NCBI GenBank assembly: GCA_902775895.1
Contig: CACYNO010000004.1
Location: forward strand, 56,694-120,693
Length of the DNA: 64,000 nt
Direction of reading: 5' to 3'
From: an uncultured Lachnospiraceae bacterium
GTDB taxonomy: Bacteria; Bacillota; Clostridia; Lachnospirales; Lachnospiraceae
Shown: in pieces, positions 43,741 through 51,881 of the stretch
Layout: the number at the start of each line of letters is the position of its first letter
Position numbering within the stretch: position 1 is the first letter of the stretch
The notes under the pieces: model-generated
Database searches by the model: none
Seen by the model: the letters and a program-made list of their open reading frames with translations, nothing else
Told to the model about the DNA's origin: nothing
Made by a program: the position numbers and the translations under genes

Positions 43741-44715
43741 ATGAAAGTTTTAGTTATTTCCGGATTTTTAGGTGCCGGCAAGACAACATTTATAAAAGAA
43801 CTGGCTAACCGCACAGGACGTGATATAGCCATTTTTGAAAATGAATATGCCGCTGAAGGCGTCGACAAGGCGATCCTTGAAGACGGGATAACTAACGGTG
43901 ACGTGAACATTTGGGAAATGGCTCAGGGATGTATATGCTGCTCCACAAAGGGTGACTTCAGGGAATCAGTGCTTACCATAGCCAATTCCGTGGACCCGGA
44001 GATACTCATCGTTGAGCCTACCGGTGTGGGTATGCTCTCAAATGTTATCGACAATGTAAAGCAGATAGAGTACGAACGCATAAAGCTCCTCGCCCCCGTG
44101 ACCATAGTAGACGGGGGAAGTGTTGACAGATACTTAAGTCAGTATGATGAGCTTTACGTTGACCAGATAAAAGGCGCATCGGTGATAGTGGTGTCCAAGA
44201 CGGAAAATACATCCGACGAGGAAAAAGAGCGCATAAAAGAAGTTCTTAATGGCATCAATCCTGATGCGAAAATAATAACCGATCATTATTCAAACATGGA
44301 TGATGCATGGTTTGATGCTCTTTATGACCAATATTTTGATAAAGAGATAAATGCATCAGAAGCAGATAAAGAAAGTAACATCACCCTTCCGGAGAATTTC
44401 TCTATTGAAGGGATAAAGATATCATCCTTAGAGTACCTTATAGGACTTCTTGATAATATATCAAGAGGGGTATACGGAGATATTATAAGATTAAAAGGTC
44501 ATGCCGTGATAAACGGTGAGACCGTGAGATTTGAACTTGCAGACAGGATGTATCATATAACCGGGATTGAAGGTGAGGCAGAGCAGTCTGTTGTGTTTAT
44601 CGGTCACGGTATCGACAGACAGGGACTGCGCAGCAAATTCTTCGCGAAAGCCCGTGCATATGATATGATCAGAAAAACCGGGATGAAAGACATCCTCAGG
44701 AGAAAAGCTGTTTGA
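43741..44715 (+). CDS. CobW/ZNG1-type GTPase, putative zinc metallochaperone
   Basis: 324 residues. COG0523 GTPase: Walker A GFLGAGKTTFIKELA, metal-binding GCICCS (CxCC) near residue 62, and EPTGVGMLS. C-terminal CobW-like domain is shortened and lacks an obvious His-rich stretch. Family members load metals (zinc, cobalt, iron) into client enzymes using GTP. It starts 19 bp after the zinc alcohol dehydrogenase gene and is followed 12 bp later by the ABM-domain gene; the dehydrogenase could be its client. Confidence 0.9.
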   Translation: MKVLVISGFLGAGKTTFIKELANRTGRDIAIFENEYAAEGVDKAILEDGITNGDVNIWEMAQGCICCSTKGDFRESVLTIANSVDPEILIVEPTGVGMLSNVIDNVKQIEYERIKLLAPVTIVDGGSVDRYLSQYDELYVDQIKGASVIVVSKTENTSDEEKERIKEVLNGINPDAKIITDHYSNMDDAWFDALYDQYFDKEINASEADKESNITLPENFSIEGIKISSLEYLIGLLDNISRGVYGDIIRLKGHAVINGETVRFELADRMYHITGIEGEAEQSVVFIGHGIDRQGLRSKFFAKARAYDMIRKTGMKDILRRKAV

Positions 44716-44727
44716 AAGGAAGACAAG

Positions 44728-45012
44728 ATGATAAAGATAATAGCAAAGATCCTTGTAAAGGATGATGCAATTGAGCAGTTTCAAAAAGAAGCTGAAGAAC
44801 TTATAGAAAGATCACGTGCTGAAGAGGGTAATGTGTCATACACCCTGAATCAGAACGTCAAAGATCCAAGCGAGCATGTATTTATGGAAATATGGAAAGA
44901 TGATGATGCCATTCAAAAACATAACTCCTCCGAACATTTCACATCCATTTTCCCTAAGCTTTCTGCTTTAGCTAAAGAAGATCCGGTGGTGGATCTCTAC
45001 AAGGAAATATGA
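44728..45012 (+). CDS. ABM-domain protein, putative quinol monooxygenase-like
   Basis: 94 residues, a ferredoxin-like dimeric alpha-beta barrel (antibiotic biosynthesis monooxygenase, YgiN-like): MIKIIAKILVKDDAIEQFQ, TLNQNVKDPSEHVFMEIWKDDDAI and HNSSEHF. Family roles include quinol or small-aromatic oxidation and stress response; here the actual function is not evident. Cotranscribed with the dehydrogenase and CobW genes; a terminator follows. Confidence 0.85.
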   Translation: MIKIIAKILVKDDAIEQFQKEAEELIERSRAEEGNVSYTLNQNVKDPSEHVFMEIWKDDDAIQKHNSSEHFTSIFPKLSALAKEDPVVDLYKEI

Positions 45013-45020
45013 TCGAAAGG

Positions 45021-45047
45021 ACAGGCGCCTGCGGGCGCCTGTTTTTT
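45021..45047 (+). terminator. Terminator after the ABM gene
   Basis: ACAGGCGCC/GGCGCCTGT stem, short loop and six T. Confidence 0.9.
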
Positions 45048-45068
45048 ATCTGCATAAACAACCGTTAT

Positions 45069-45097
45069 TTGTGGTTTAGGATATGGTGTGATATAAT
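45069..45097 (+). promoter_or_regulatory. Promoter of the SCIFF precursor gene
   Basis: TTGTGG (45069-45074), 17-bp spacer, perfect TATAAT (45092-45097), 32 bp before the ATG. Confidence 0.65.
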
Positions 45098-45129
45098 GCA
45101 CAGCAACAAAGCTTGAAGGAGGCAGATAA

Positions 45130-45279
45130 ATGAAGCATATAGTTACGCTTAACGAGCGTGTATTAGAGGATACTATGGAACACGGCGGATGCGGTGAGTG
45201 CCAGACATCATGTCAGTCTGCATGCAAGACTTCCTGCACCGTAGGAAACCAGAAGTGTGAGAACGAAGAGCAGAAGTAA
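45130..45279 (+). CDS. scfA: SCIFF ranthipeptide precursor
   Basis: 49 residues; ATG 45130 has AAGGAGG 8 bp upstream. Begins MKHIVTLNERVLEDTMEH and has six Cys (21, 24, 28, 32, 36, 43) within the GECQTSCQSACKTSC core, the SCIFF (six cysteines in forty-five) signature. This is the substrate of a radical SAM enzyme that builds Cys-to-non-alpha-carbon thioethers in known SCIFF peptides; the product is a ranthipeptide of unclear biological role, possibly quorum or growth-control. The maturase gene is 123 bp downstream. The gene was short enough to be missed by simple ORF calling. Confidence 0.95.
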   Translation: MKHIVTLNERVLEDTMEHGGCGECQTSCQSACKTSCTVGNQKCENEEQK

Positions 45280-45302
45280 GATCATCTTACTTTTATTCTA
45301 CA

Positions 45303-45337
45303 AGGCAAAAGGTCATTTAAGATCTTTTGCCTTTTTT
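45303..45337 (+). terminator. Terminator or attenuator between scfA and scfB
   Basis: AAGGCAAAAGATC-like stem (GGCAAAAG/CTTTTGCC, loop about 10) followed by a T-run, 24 bp after the precursor stop. Allows much more precursor than maturase RNA. Confidence 0.85.
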
Positions 45338-45402
45338 ATTTTGTTAAACAAATAAATAATGTTATACTTACGTGTGAGTTTTTATGAAGCAGGAGATAGA
45401 GC

Positions 45403-46767
45403 ATGATACATCAGTTCAAAAATAACGGATACAATATAGTAATGGATGTTAACAGCGGGGCTATTCATGTTGTTGATGATCTTGTAAATGAAATAATATC
45501 CCGGTATGAGACTGATACGGAAGAAAATATAACGGATAGTCTGTTGAAAGACTATGACAAAGAGGATATCAAAGAAGCTTATGGCGAGGTGACTCATTTA
45601 AAGGATCAGGGAAAGCTTTTTGCAAAAGATATTTATATGCCTTATCTGAAGTCTTTTGACTCTCGTCCCATAGTCGTAAAGGCCTTGTGTATGCATATAG
45701 CCCACGACTGCAATCTTGCCTGCAGGTATTGCTTTGCAGGGAAGGGTGAGTACCGGGGTGAACGTGAGATGATGAGTCCTGAGACCGGTAAAAAAGCCAT
45801 AGATTTCCTTGTTGCAAACTCCGGGAACAGAAAGCATCTGGAAGTGGATTTCTTCGGCGGTGAGCCTACCATGAACATGGATACCGTTAAGCAGGTGGTG
45901 GAGTATGCAAGGCAGTTGGAAAAGACCACAGACAAGGTATTTCGTTTCACGCTCACCACAAACGGTCTTTTGCTCAGTGAAGACATGTTTGACTACATCA
46001 ACAAAGAGATGTCAAACGTGGTATTAAGTATAGACGGCCGCAAGGAAGTAAATGACCGTATGCGCCCGGTAAGAGGAGGAAAAGGAAGTTCTTACGATAT
46101 AATACTTCCGAAGTTTAAAAAGCTTGCCGAAAGCAGAGGACAGGATAATTATTATGTCCGGGGAACCTTTACCCATGAAAATCTTGATTTTTCAAAAGAC
46201 GTATTGCATCTGGCTGATGAAGGCTTTAAACAGATATCAGTGGAGCCGGTAGTGGCTGATCCCTCTGAAGGATATGCCATAAAAAAAGAAGATCTTGCCA
46301 AAATATTTGAAGAGTACGATGCTCTTGCAAAAGAGATTGTAAAAAGAAAGAAAGAAGGCAGAGGATTTAATTTCTTTCATTTTATGATAGACATTGACGG
46401 CGGTCCATGTGTGGCAAAAAGACTTCAAGGCTGCGGTTCAGGGTGTGAGTATCTGTCGGTTACTCCAAACGGTGATCTTTATCCATGTCACCAGTTTGTG
46501 GGAAACACCGATATGAAGATGGGTGATGTGGAGACAGGTGTGACAAACACGGCTCTCAGGTCTGAGTTCAGAAAGAGCAATGTTTACTCAAAACCGGCAT
46601 GTCAGGAGTGTTTTGCCAAGTTTTACTGCAGCGGAGGATGTGCCGCAAATGCCTTTAATCATTCCGGAGATATCAACGGCAGCTATGAAACAGGCTGTGA
46701 GATGCAAAGAAAAAGAGTTGAGTGCGCTCTTATGTTAAAAGCTGCAGAAAGTGTTGGAGATAGATAA
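45403..46767 (+). CDS. scfB: SCIFF radical SAM maturase
   Basis: 454 residues. An N-terminal RRE-like domain (about 1-75, MIHQFKNNGYNIVMDVNSG) for leader-peptide binding; radical SAM core with CNLACRYCFAGKGEY (CxxxCxxC) near residue 100; and a SPASM region holding auxiliary clusters (GCGSGCEYLSVTPNGDLYPCHQF, CQECFAKFYCSGGCAANAF). Installs thioether links in the ScfA peptide. Close match to the SCIFF maturase pattern. AGGAG lies 10 bp before the ATG. recJ starts 2 bp after its stop, so recJ is probably cotranscribed. Confidence 0.96.
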   Translation: MIHQFKNNGYNIVMDVNSGAIHVVDDLVNEIISRYETDTEENITDSLLKDYDKEDIKEAYGEVTHLKDQGKLFAKDIYMPYLKSFDSRPIVVKALCMHIAHDCNLACRYCFAGKGEYRGEREMMSPETGKKAIDFLVANSGNRKHLEVDFFGGEPTMNMDTVKQVVEYARQLEKTTDKVFRFTLTTNGLLLSEDMFDYINKEMSNVVLSIDGRKEVNDRMRPVRGGKGSSYDIILPKFKKLAESRGQDNYYVRGTFTHENLDFSKDVLHLADEGFKQISVEPVVADPSEGYAIKKEDLAKIFEEYDALAKEIVKRKKEGRGFNFFHFMIDIDGGPCVAKRLQGCGSGCEYLSVTPNGDLYPCHQFVGNTDMKMGDVETGVTNTALRSEFRKSNVYSKPACQECFAKFYCSGGCAANAFNHSGDINGSYETGCEMQRKRVECALMLKAAESVGDR

Positions 46768-46769
46768 GA

Positions 46770-48491
46770 TTGAAAACGTATAAAGCAAAATGGATGATGT
46801 ACACCAAGAAGGCAGACTTCGACGGTATAGCAGAAAGATTTGGGATGAGTCCGGTAACGGCCAGGATATTAAGGAACAGGGACCTGATGGAAGAAGAAGA
46901 GATCGGCAGGTTCCTGCGGGCAGACCTTTCGGAAATGTACGATCCTTTTCTTATGAAGGATGTAAAAAAAGCAACGGACATCTTAAATGTGAAGATAAAT
47001 GAAAATAAAAAGATACGCATAATAGGCGATTACGATGCTGACGGTGTATGCGCATCTGTCATTTTATATAAAGGTCTCACAAGTCTGGGAGCTTCAGCAG
47101 ATACGGACGTGCCCGACAGGATGACTGACGGGTATGGTCTGAATATAAGACTTGTGGATGCTGCAAAAGCTGACGGTATCGATACCATAATAACATGCGA
47201 TAACGGTATCGCTGCCTGTGAGGCTGCAGAACATGCCAAACAGCTTGGTATGACCCTTATCATCACGGATCATCATGAGCCTCAGGATGAGACGCCCGAG
47301 GCGGATGCCGTGATCGATCCGAAACAAAAGGACTGCGGTTATCCTTTTAAGGAACTGTGCGGCGCAGGCGTGGCATATAAGCTTATGACTGCCATGGGGG
47401 TAAATGCTGAGCTTTTAAGACAGCTCCTGAAGTTTGCTGCCTTTGCCACCATCTGTGATATTGTAAAACTGCAGGATGAAAACAGGATAATAGCAAAAAA
47501 CGGGCTCCGTCTTATAAACGAGGATGAGGCTGTATTAAGCGGCAAGGACACACCGGGGTATAACAAGGGACTCAGAGCGCTGATCGAAAATACAGGTTTG
47601 TTGAACAAAAAAATAAGATCCTATGAGACAGGTTTTATCTTAGGACCATGCGTGAATGCCGGAGGAAGGCTCGGGAGTGCGAAGACGGGGATAGAACTGT
47701 TTCTTGAGGAGGACACAGGCAGATGCACTGAACTTGCCCGTGAACTTACTGATCATAATACCGAGAGAAAGAGTATAACCGAGACGGCAACAGGCAGGGC
47801 ATGCGAGATCATTGAGAAGGAATGTGAGGATGATGTTATCGTCGCATATATGCCGGATTGTCATGAGGCAGTGGCGGGGATAGTGGCAGGGCGTATCAAA
47901 GACCGATTTCACAGACCGGCATTTGTACTTACTAACGCAAAAGACGGCACGCTGAAAGGCTCGGGCCGTTCCATAGATGAGTACAATATGTTCGAGGAAC
48001 TAAAAAAATGTGAAGATCTTCTAATAAGATACGGCGGACATAAAAAAGCCGCAGGTCTTTCTATAGAGAAGGATAAACTGAAAGAGTTCTCCGACAGGAT
48101 AAACGACAACGCTTCGCTTACACAGGAAGATCTTACAAAAAAGATTTGGATAGATGTACCGATGTATGCGGACTATCCTACGGAAAAGTTTATTGAAGAA
48201 TTATCGGCACTTGAACCCTTCGGAGAGGGAAACAAAAAACCTATTTTTGCCGACAAAGGATTGACAGTTGAAGATGTGAGGCTACTGGGAGAAAATCAGA
48301 ATGTCCTGAAGATGATGATGAGGACGCCGAGAGGAAAGAAGACGGAAGCCGTAAAGTTTATTAACGACAGATCGGTTAAGCTGCCCCAAAAAGGAGACAG
48401 CATTAGGATAACTTATTATCCTGAGATAAATGAGTTCGGAGGATTCAAACGCATACAGTTAAAGGTTGATGATTTTGAATTTGAAACATAA
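46770..48491 (+). CDS. recJ: Single-stranded-DNA-specific exonuclease RecJ
   Basis: 573 residues from TTG 46770 (GGAGAT about 8 bp upstream). DHH/DHHA1 phosphoesterase: GDYDADGVCASVI, ITDHHEPQDE, GAGVAYKLM, and DHHA1 motif RYGGHKKAAGLSI. 5'-3' ssDNA exonuclease in recombination and repair. The length agrees with other Firmicute RecJ proteins. Ends in a strong terminator. Confidence 0.95.
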   Translation: MKTYKAKWMMYTKKADFDGIAERFGMSPVTARILRNRDLMEEEEIGRFLRADLSEMYDPFLMKDVKKATDILNVKINENKKIRIIGDYDADGVCASVILYKGLTSLGASADTDVPDRMTDGYGLNIRLVDAAKADGIDTIITCDNGIAACEAAEHAKQLGMTLIITDHHEPQDETPEADAVIDPKQKDCGYPFKELCGAGVAYKLMTAMGVNAELLRQLLKFAAFATICDIVKLQDENRIIAKNGLRLINEDEAVLSGKDTPGYNKGLRALIENTGLLNKKIRSYETGFILGPCVNAGGRLGSAKTGIELFLEEDTGRCTELARELTDHNTERKSITETATGRACEIIEKECEDDVIVAYMPDCHEAVAGIVAGRIKDRFHRPAFVLTNAKDGTLKGSGRSIDEYNMFEELKKCEDLLIRYGGHKKAAGLSIEKDKLKEFSDRINDNASLTQEDLTKKIWIDVPMYADYPTEKFIEELSALEPFGEGNKKPIFADKGLTVEDVRLLGENQNVLKMMMRTPRGKKTEAVKFINDRSVKLPQKGDSIRITYYPEINEFGGFKRIQLKVDDFEFET

Positions 48492-48495
48492 TAAA

Positions 48496-48528
48496 AAATA
48501 AAGGCTTAATAATCTTAAGCCTTTATTT
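48496..48528. terminator. Bidirectional terminator between recJ and hup
   Basis: Perfect 12-bp stem AAATAAAGGCTT/AAGCCTTTATTT with a 9-nt loop. Confidence 0.92.
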
Positions 48529-48553
48529 TATACAGACCGGTCATCAAACCGGA

Positions 48554-48835
48554 TTATTTTTTCTTGTTAACAGCGTCCTTCAAAGCTTTTCCTGCTTTAA
48601 ACTTAGGAGCCTTGGAAGCAGCGATCTTGATCTCAGCACCTGTCTGAGGATTCTTTCCTGTTCTTGCTGCTCTCTTAGCTACTTCGAAAGTACCGAAGCC
48701 TACAAGCTGGATCTTGTTGCCTTTTTTAAGCTGATCGGTAACTGTGTCGATGAAAGCACCTAAAGCTCTCTCTGAATCTTTCTTTGTAAGATCTGTCTTT
48801 GCTGCAATTGCTGCAATAAGTTCACTTTTGTTCAT
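48554..48835 (-). CDS. hup: HU family DNA-binding protein
   Basis: 93 residues: [51 protein letters not shown] and the basic C-terminal [16 protein letters not shown]. Nucleoid-associated dimer that bends DNA. AAGGAGGAATAATTTC upstream of the ATG. Its promoter at 48879-48907 carries an inverted repeat. Confidence 0.97.
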   Translation of the reverse strand: MNKSELIAAIAAKTDLTKKDSERALGAFIDTVTDQLKKGNKIQLVGFGTFEVAKRAARTGKNPQTGAEIKIAASKAPKFKAGKALKDAVNKKK

Positions 48836-48878
48836 TGAAATTATTCCTCCTTACTTGGATGTTTGTCTACACCACTCA

Positions 48879-48907
48879 TTTATACGCCTAAAATGGGCGT
48901 TTGTCAA
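48879..48907 (-). promoter_or_regulatory. hup promoter with an internal inverted repeat
   Basis: On the minus strand TTGACA (complement of 48902-48907), 17-bp spacer and TATAAA (complement of 48879-48884). The spacer is filled by ACGCC-(7)-GGCGT (48884-48900), which could be an operator. Confidence 0.65.
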
Positions 48908-49004
48908 TAAAAAATGCGGAAAAACACGGATTTTAAGCGATTTTTGAGGTACAAACCGTGATTTTTCCATGCTTTGCAGGACTTTTTGATATGATAATTA
49001 ATGT

Positions 49005-49033
49005 TTGACACTTTAGTAACAACGTTATACAAT
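49005..49033 (+). promoter_or_regulatory. rex promoter with possible Rex operator
   Basis: TTGACA (49005-49010), 17-bp spacer, TACAAT (49028-49033). An 18-bp segment 49005-49022 starts TTG and ends TAACAA, partly fitting the clostridial Rex site TTGTTAA-N4-TTAACAA: the right half matches 6 of 7, the left poorly. It overlaps the -35, so autoregulation is possible. Confidence 0.55.
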
Positions 49034-49068
49034 AATTCAAATTGTCTATTTAATTTAGGAGAGAAGAA

Positions 49069-49710
49069 TTGAAACATAAGAAAATTTCTTCAGCTGTTAT
49101 CCATAGGCTGCCAAAGTACTACAGGCATCTTGGGGAGTTGATAGATACGGGAATTCAGAGAATATCATCCAGAGATCTCAGTATACGTATGAGGGTCACT
49201 GCTTCCCAGATAAGACATGATCTTAACCAGTTCGGAGGCTTCGGACAGCAGGGTTACGGTTACAACGTTAAGTCTCTTTACAAAGAGATTGAAAACATCT
49301 TGGGTCTGGGGAATAAGCATAATATCGTTGTTATCGGAGCGGGTAATCTGGGGCGTGCGCTTGCGCATTATCAGGATTTTAAGGCAAGAGGATTTCATAT
49401 CGTAGGTATATTCGATAATAATCCGGACCTGGTAGGAGATGATGTGAGCGGGTTAAAAGTTATGTCCGTAAGTGACCTGCCTGCATTTATAAAAGATAAT
49501 GATGTAGAGATAGGCACCATAGCAATACCAAAATCGGAAGCAAAGAAGATGGCTCAGGTTTTAGTGGATAACGGAGTTAATCAGATATGGAACTTTGCAC
49601 ATACGGATCTTCATATGGGTGACGGTGTGGTGGTTGAGAATGTAAATCTTACCGAGAGCCTTATGCGTCTGTCTTTTATGGCGGCGCTGGAATTGGAAAA
49701 GAAGCAATAG
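49069..49710 (+). CDS. rex: Redox-sensing repressor Rex
   Basis: 213 residues from TTG 49069 (AGGAG 7 bp upstream). N-terminal winged helix (RLPKYYRHLGELIDTGIQRISSRDL, QIRHDLNQFGGFGQQGYGYNV) and C-terminal Rossmann domain with VVIGAGNLGRALAHY, which senses the NADH/NAD+ ratio. Represses fermentation genes when NADH is low. Fermentative genes in this window (pckA, adh) show no convincing Rex box upstream. Followed by its terminator and nnrD, itself an NAD(P)H-repair enzyme. Confidence 0.96.
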   Translation: MKHKKISSAVIHRLPKYYRHLGELIDTGIQRISSRDLSIRMRVTASQIRHDLNQFGGFGQQGYGYNVKSLYKEIENILGLGNKHNIVVIGAGNLGRALAHYQDFKARGFHIVGIFDNNPDLVGDDVSGLKVMSVSDLPAFIKDNDVEIGTIAIPKSEAKKMAQVLVDNGVNQIWNFAHTDLHMGDGVVVENVNLTESLMRLSFMAALELEKKQ

Positions 49711-49715
49711 TTTTT

Positions 49716-49742
49716 AAGGGTTTGGTTTCAAACCCTTTTTTT
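49716..49742 (+). terminator. Terminator after rex
   Basis: AAGGGTTTG/CAAACCCTT 9-bp stem with short loop and T-run. Confidence 0.88.
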
Positions 49743-49755
49743 AAAAGGTAAATAT

Positions 49756-50664
49756 ATGCATAACATAAAAATCTCTGAGATATTTGAATACTTCGGAACA
49801 GATTCCGACATAGCCGGAAACAGGGTCATGGTGTCTGACAGGGATGACCTCTGTAAGATACCTCAAAGACAGGAAGATTCTCATAAAGGTACTTACGGTA
49901 CAGTCCTTATCGTGGCGGGCTCCGGGAAGATGGGCGGTGCCCCCGTGCTTTGTGCTGAAGCGGCCCTCAGGAGCGGCTGCGGGATCGTGAAGGTTTTTAC
50001 CCATGAAAAAAACAGGTCACATATACTGGCAAGGCTCCCTGAAGCTATAGTTATCTGTGATGACGACACTGAGACATTAAAAAAAGAAATTGAAAAGGCT
50101 GACAGCGTAGTGCTTGGTCCGGGGCTTGATACCGATGAAAGAGCGGTCGGGCTTACACGTGTGGTGACGGAAAATGTACGAGGGTTGCTTGTTGTAGACG
50201 CAGATGCCCTGAATATCTTGTCATCGGGACAGGAGGATGTGAAATTTTCCGACATAAGTAATGTGATCTTTACACCGCATATCAAAGAGGCAGGGAGGTT
50301 ATTGAAAAGAGAGGCTTCTTCCGTAAAAAAAGAAAAGCTCAAAGCCGTAACGGAACTTTCGGAAAAATATAATGTAACGGCAGTGCTTAAGGATGCACGT
50401 ACTTTTATAAGTGACGGAGACAACATTGTTATAAATCCTTCGGGAAATTCAGGCATGGCCACTGCAGGCTCCGGAGATGTGCTCTCCGGGATACTGGGAG
50501 GCCTGGGAGCCAGAGGGATGAGGGGTACTGATCTTGCGGTTGCAGGTGTATATCTTCATGGGCTTGCCGGGGACGTGGCAGCAAGTAAACTTGGTGAAAG
50601 CTGCCTGATAGCTTCCGACATTGTAAAGGCTCTGCCGGATGTGCTAAAATGTCATGAGTTGTGA
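49756..50664 (+). CDS. nnrD: ADP-dependent NAD(P)H-hydrate dehydratase
   Basis: 302 residues, ribokinase-like fold: GTVLIVAGSGKMGGAPVLCAEAALRSG, VVDADALNIL, TPHIKEAGRL and PSGNSGMATAGSGDVLSGI. Repairs damaged (hydrated) NADH/NADPH. Unlike many bacterial forms it lacks the N-terminal epimerase (NnrE) half, so the epimerase must be elsewhere. AAGG before ATG is modest. Followed 20 bp later by alr. Confidence 0.9.
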   Translation: MHNIKISEIFEYFGTDSDIAGNRVMVSDRDDLCKIPQRQEDSHKGTYGTVLIVAGSGKMGGAPVLCAEAALRSGCGIVKVFTHEKNRSHILARLPEAIVICDDDTETLKKEIEKADSVVLGPGLDTDERAVGLTRVVTENVRGLLVVDADALNILSSGQEDVKFSDISNVIFTPHIKEAGRLLKREASSVKKEKLKAVTELSEKYNVTAVLKDARTFISDGDNIVINPSGNSGMATAGSGDVLSGILGGLGARGMRGTDLAVAGVYLHGLAGDVAASKLGESCLIASDIVKALPDVLKCHEL

Positions 50665-50684
50665 TAAGGAACGGGGGTTCTTAA

Positions 50685-51869
50685 ATGATAGAATTTTACA
50701 GATCATGCGCTGACGTGGATCTTTCTGCCATACGTGACAATGTGAGAGCTCTAATGGGTGCAACCACACCCGGCACAAAGTGCATGGCAGTAATAAAATC
50801 AAATGCCTACGGACACGGAGATGTGGCAGTGGCAAAAGCTCTTGAAGATGAGGCGGATCATTTTGCGGTTGCGACCCTGCCTGAGGCCGTGAATCTCCGG
50901 AAAAACGGGGTGACCAAAAAGATCCTTATCCTGGGCTATGTTTTTCCCGAAGAATACGGACTTTTGGTTGAAAATGATATAGATGCCACGGTATTTGATC
51001 TTGAGACGGCAAAATATCTTTCCGATGAGGGATTAAGGCAGGGGAAAAAAGCTTTTTGTCACATAAAGGTCGACACGGGAATGCGGCGTATAGGCATAGA
51101 GCCGGTCAGGGAAAATACTGAACTTGTAAAGAAGATAAGCGGTCTTGAAGGACTTGAAGTAAGAGGGATATTTACCCACTTTGCAAAGGCGGACGAAAAA
51201 GACAAGACACATGCTTTAGGACAGTTCAGGGATTTTTGCCGTATCATCGACGCCTGCAGGGAAGCCGGAGTTGAGTTTGAGTACAGGCATTGTGATAACT
51301 CTGCAGCCACCATAGATCTTAAGGAAACTAATCTTGATATGGTCCGCCTGGGTATATCCATGTATGGTATGTATCCTTCCGATGAAGTGGAAAAGGAAAG
51401 GGTAAAGCTGACACAGGCGATCAAGTGGACGGCAAAGGTGGTAATGGTTAAAGAAGTGGAGCCCGGCGAGGGTGTAAGCTACGGTGCAACTTATGTGACA
51501 GAGAGGAAAAGTCTTATCGCCACGGTTTCAGTGGGATACGGTGACGGATATCCCAGACGGCTTTTTAATAAAGGCGAGGTTCTCGTGCACGGAAAGAGAG
51601 CGCCGATAATAGGCAGGGTGTGCATGGATCAGTTTATGATCGATGTGACCGGCATAGACGGTGTTAAAAGAGGTGATGACGTCACTCTTACGGGAATAGA
51701 CGGAGACGGCTTCATACCCGTTGAAGAACTTTGCCGGATCGCCGAAGGTGCCTTTCATTATGAATTTGTCTGCGATATAGGAAAGCGGATTCCGAGAAGG
51801 TACTTCCTGGATGGAAAATGTGTGGGAGCCCACGATTATTTTTACGATAAATGGGATTTGGATATTTGA
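50685..51869 (+). CDS. alr: Alanine racemase
   Basis: 394 residues. PLP-dependent; makes D-alanine for cell-wall peptidoglycan. PLP-lysine motif AVIKSNAYGHG, GYGDGYPR containing the second catalytic Tyr, and VGRVCMDQFMIDV. Upstream GAACGGGGG is a weak RBS. The chain of nnrD-alr-corC-metY reads as one dense unit. Confidence 0.95.
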   Translation: MIEFYRSCADVDLSAIRDNVRALMGATTPGTKCMAVIKSNAYGHGDVAVAKALEDEADHFAVATLPEAVNLRKNGVTKKILILGYVFPEEYGLLVENDIDATVFDLETAKYLSDEGLRQGKKAFCHIKVDTGMRRIGIEPVRENTELVKKISGLEGLEVRGIFTHFAKADEKDKTHALGQFRDFCRIIDACREAGVEFEYRHCDNSAATIDLKETNLDMVRLGISMYGMYPSDEVEKERVKLTQAIKWTAKVVMVKEVEPGEGVSYGATYVTERKSLIATVSVGYGDGYPRRLFNKGEVLVHGKRAPIIGRVCMDQFMIDVTGIDGVKRGDDVTLTGIDGDGFIPVEELCRIAEGAFHYEFVCDIGKRIPRRYFLDGKCVGAHDYFYDKWDLDI

Positions 51870-51881
51870 AAGGATTATAAA

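Noticed and set aside
43923-44105. Minus-strand ORFs inside the CobW gene
   Set aside because: Antisense to a gene with clear P-loop and CxCC motifs.
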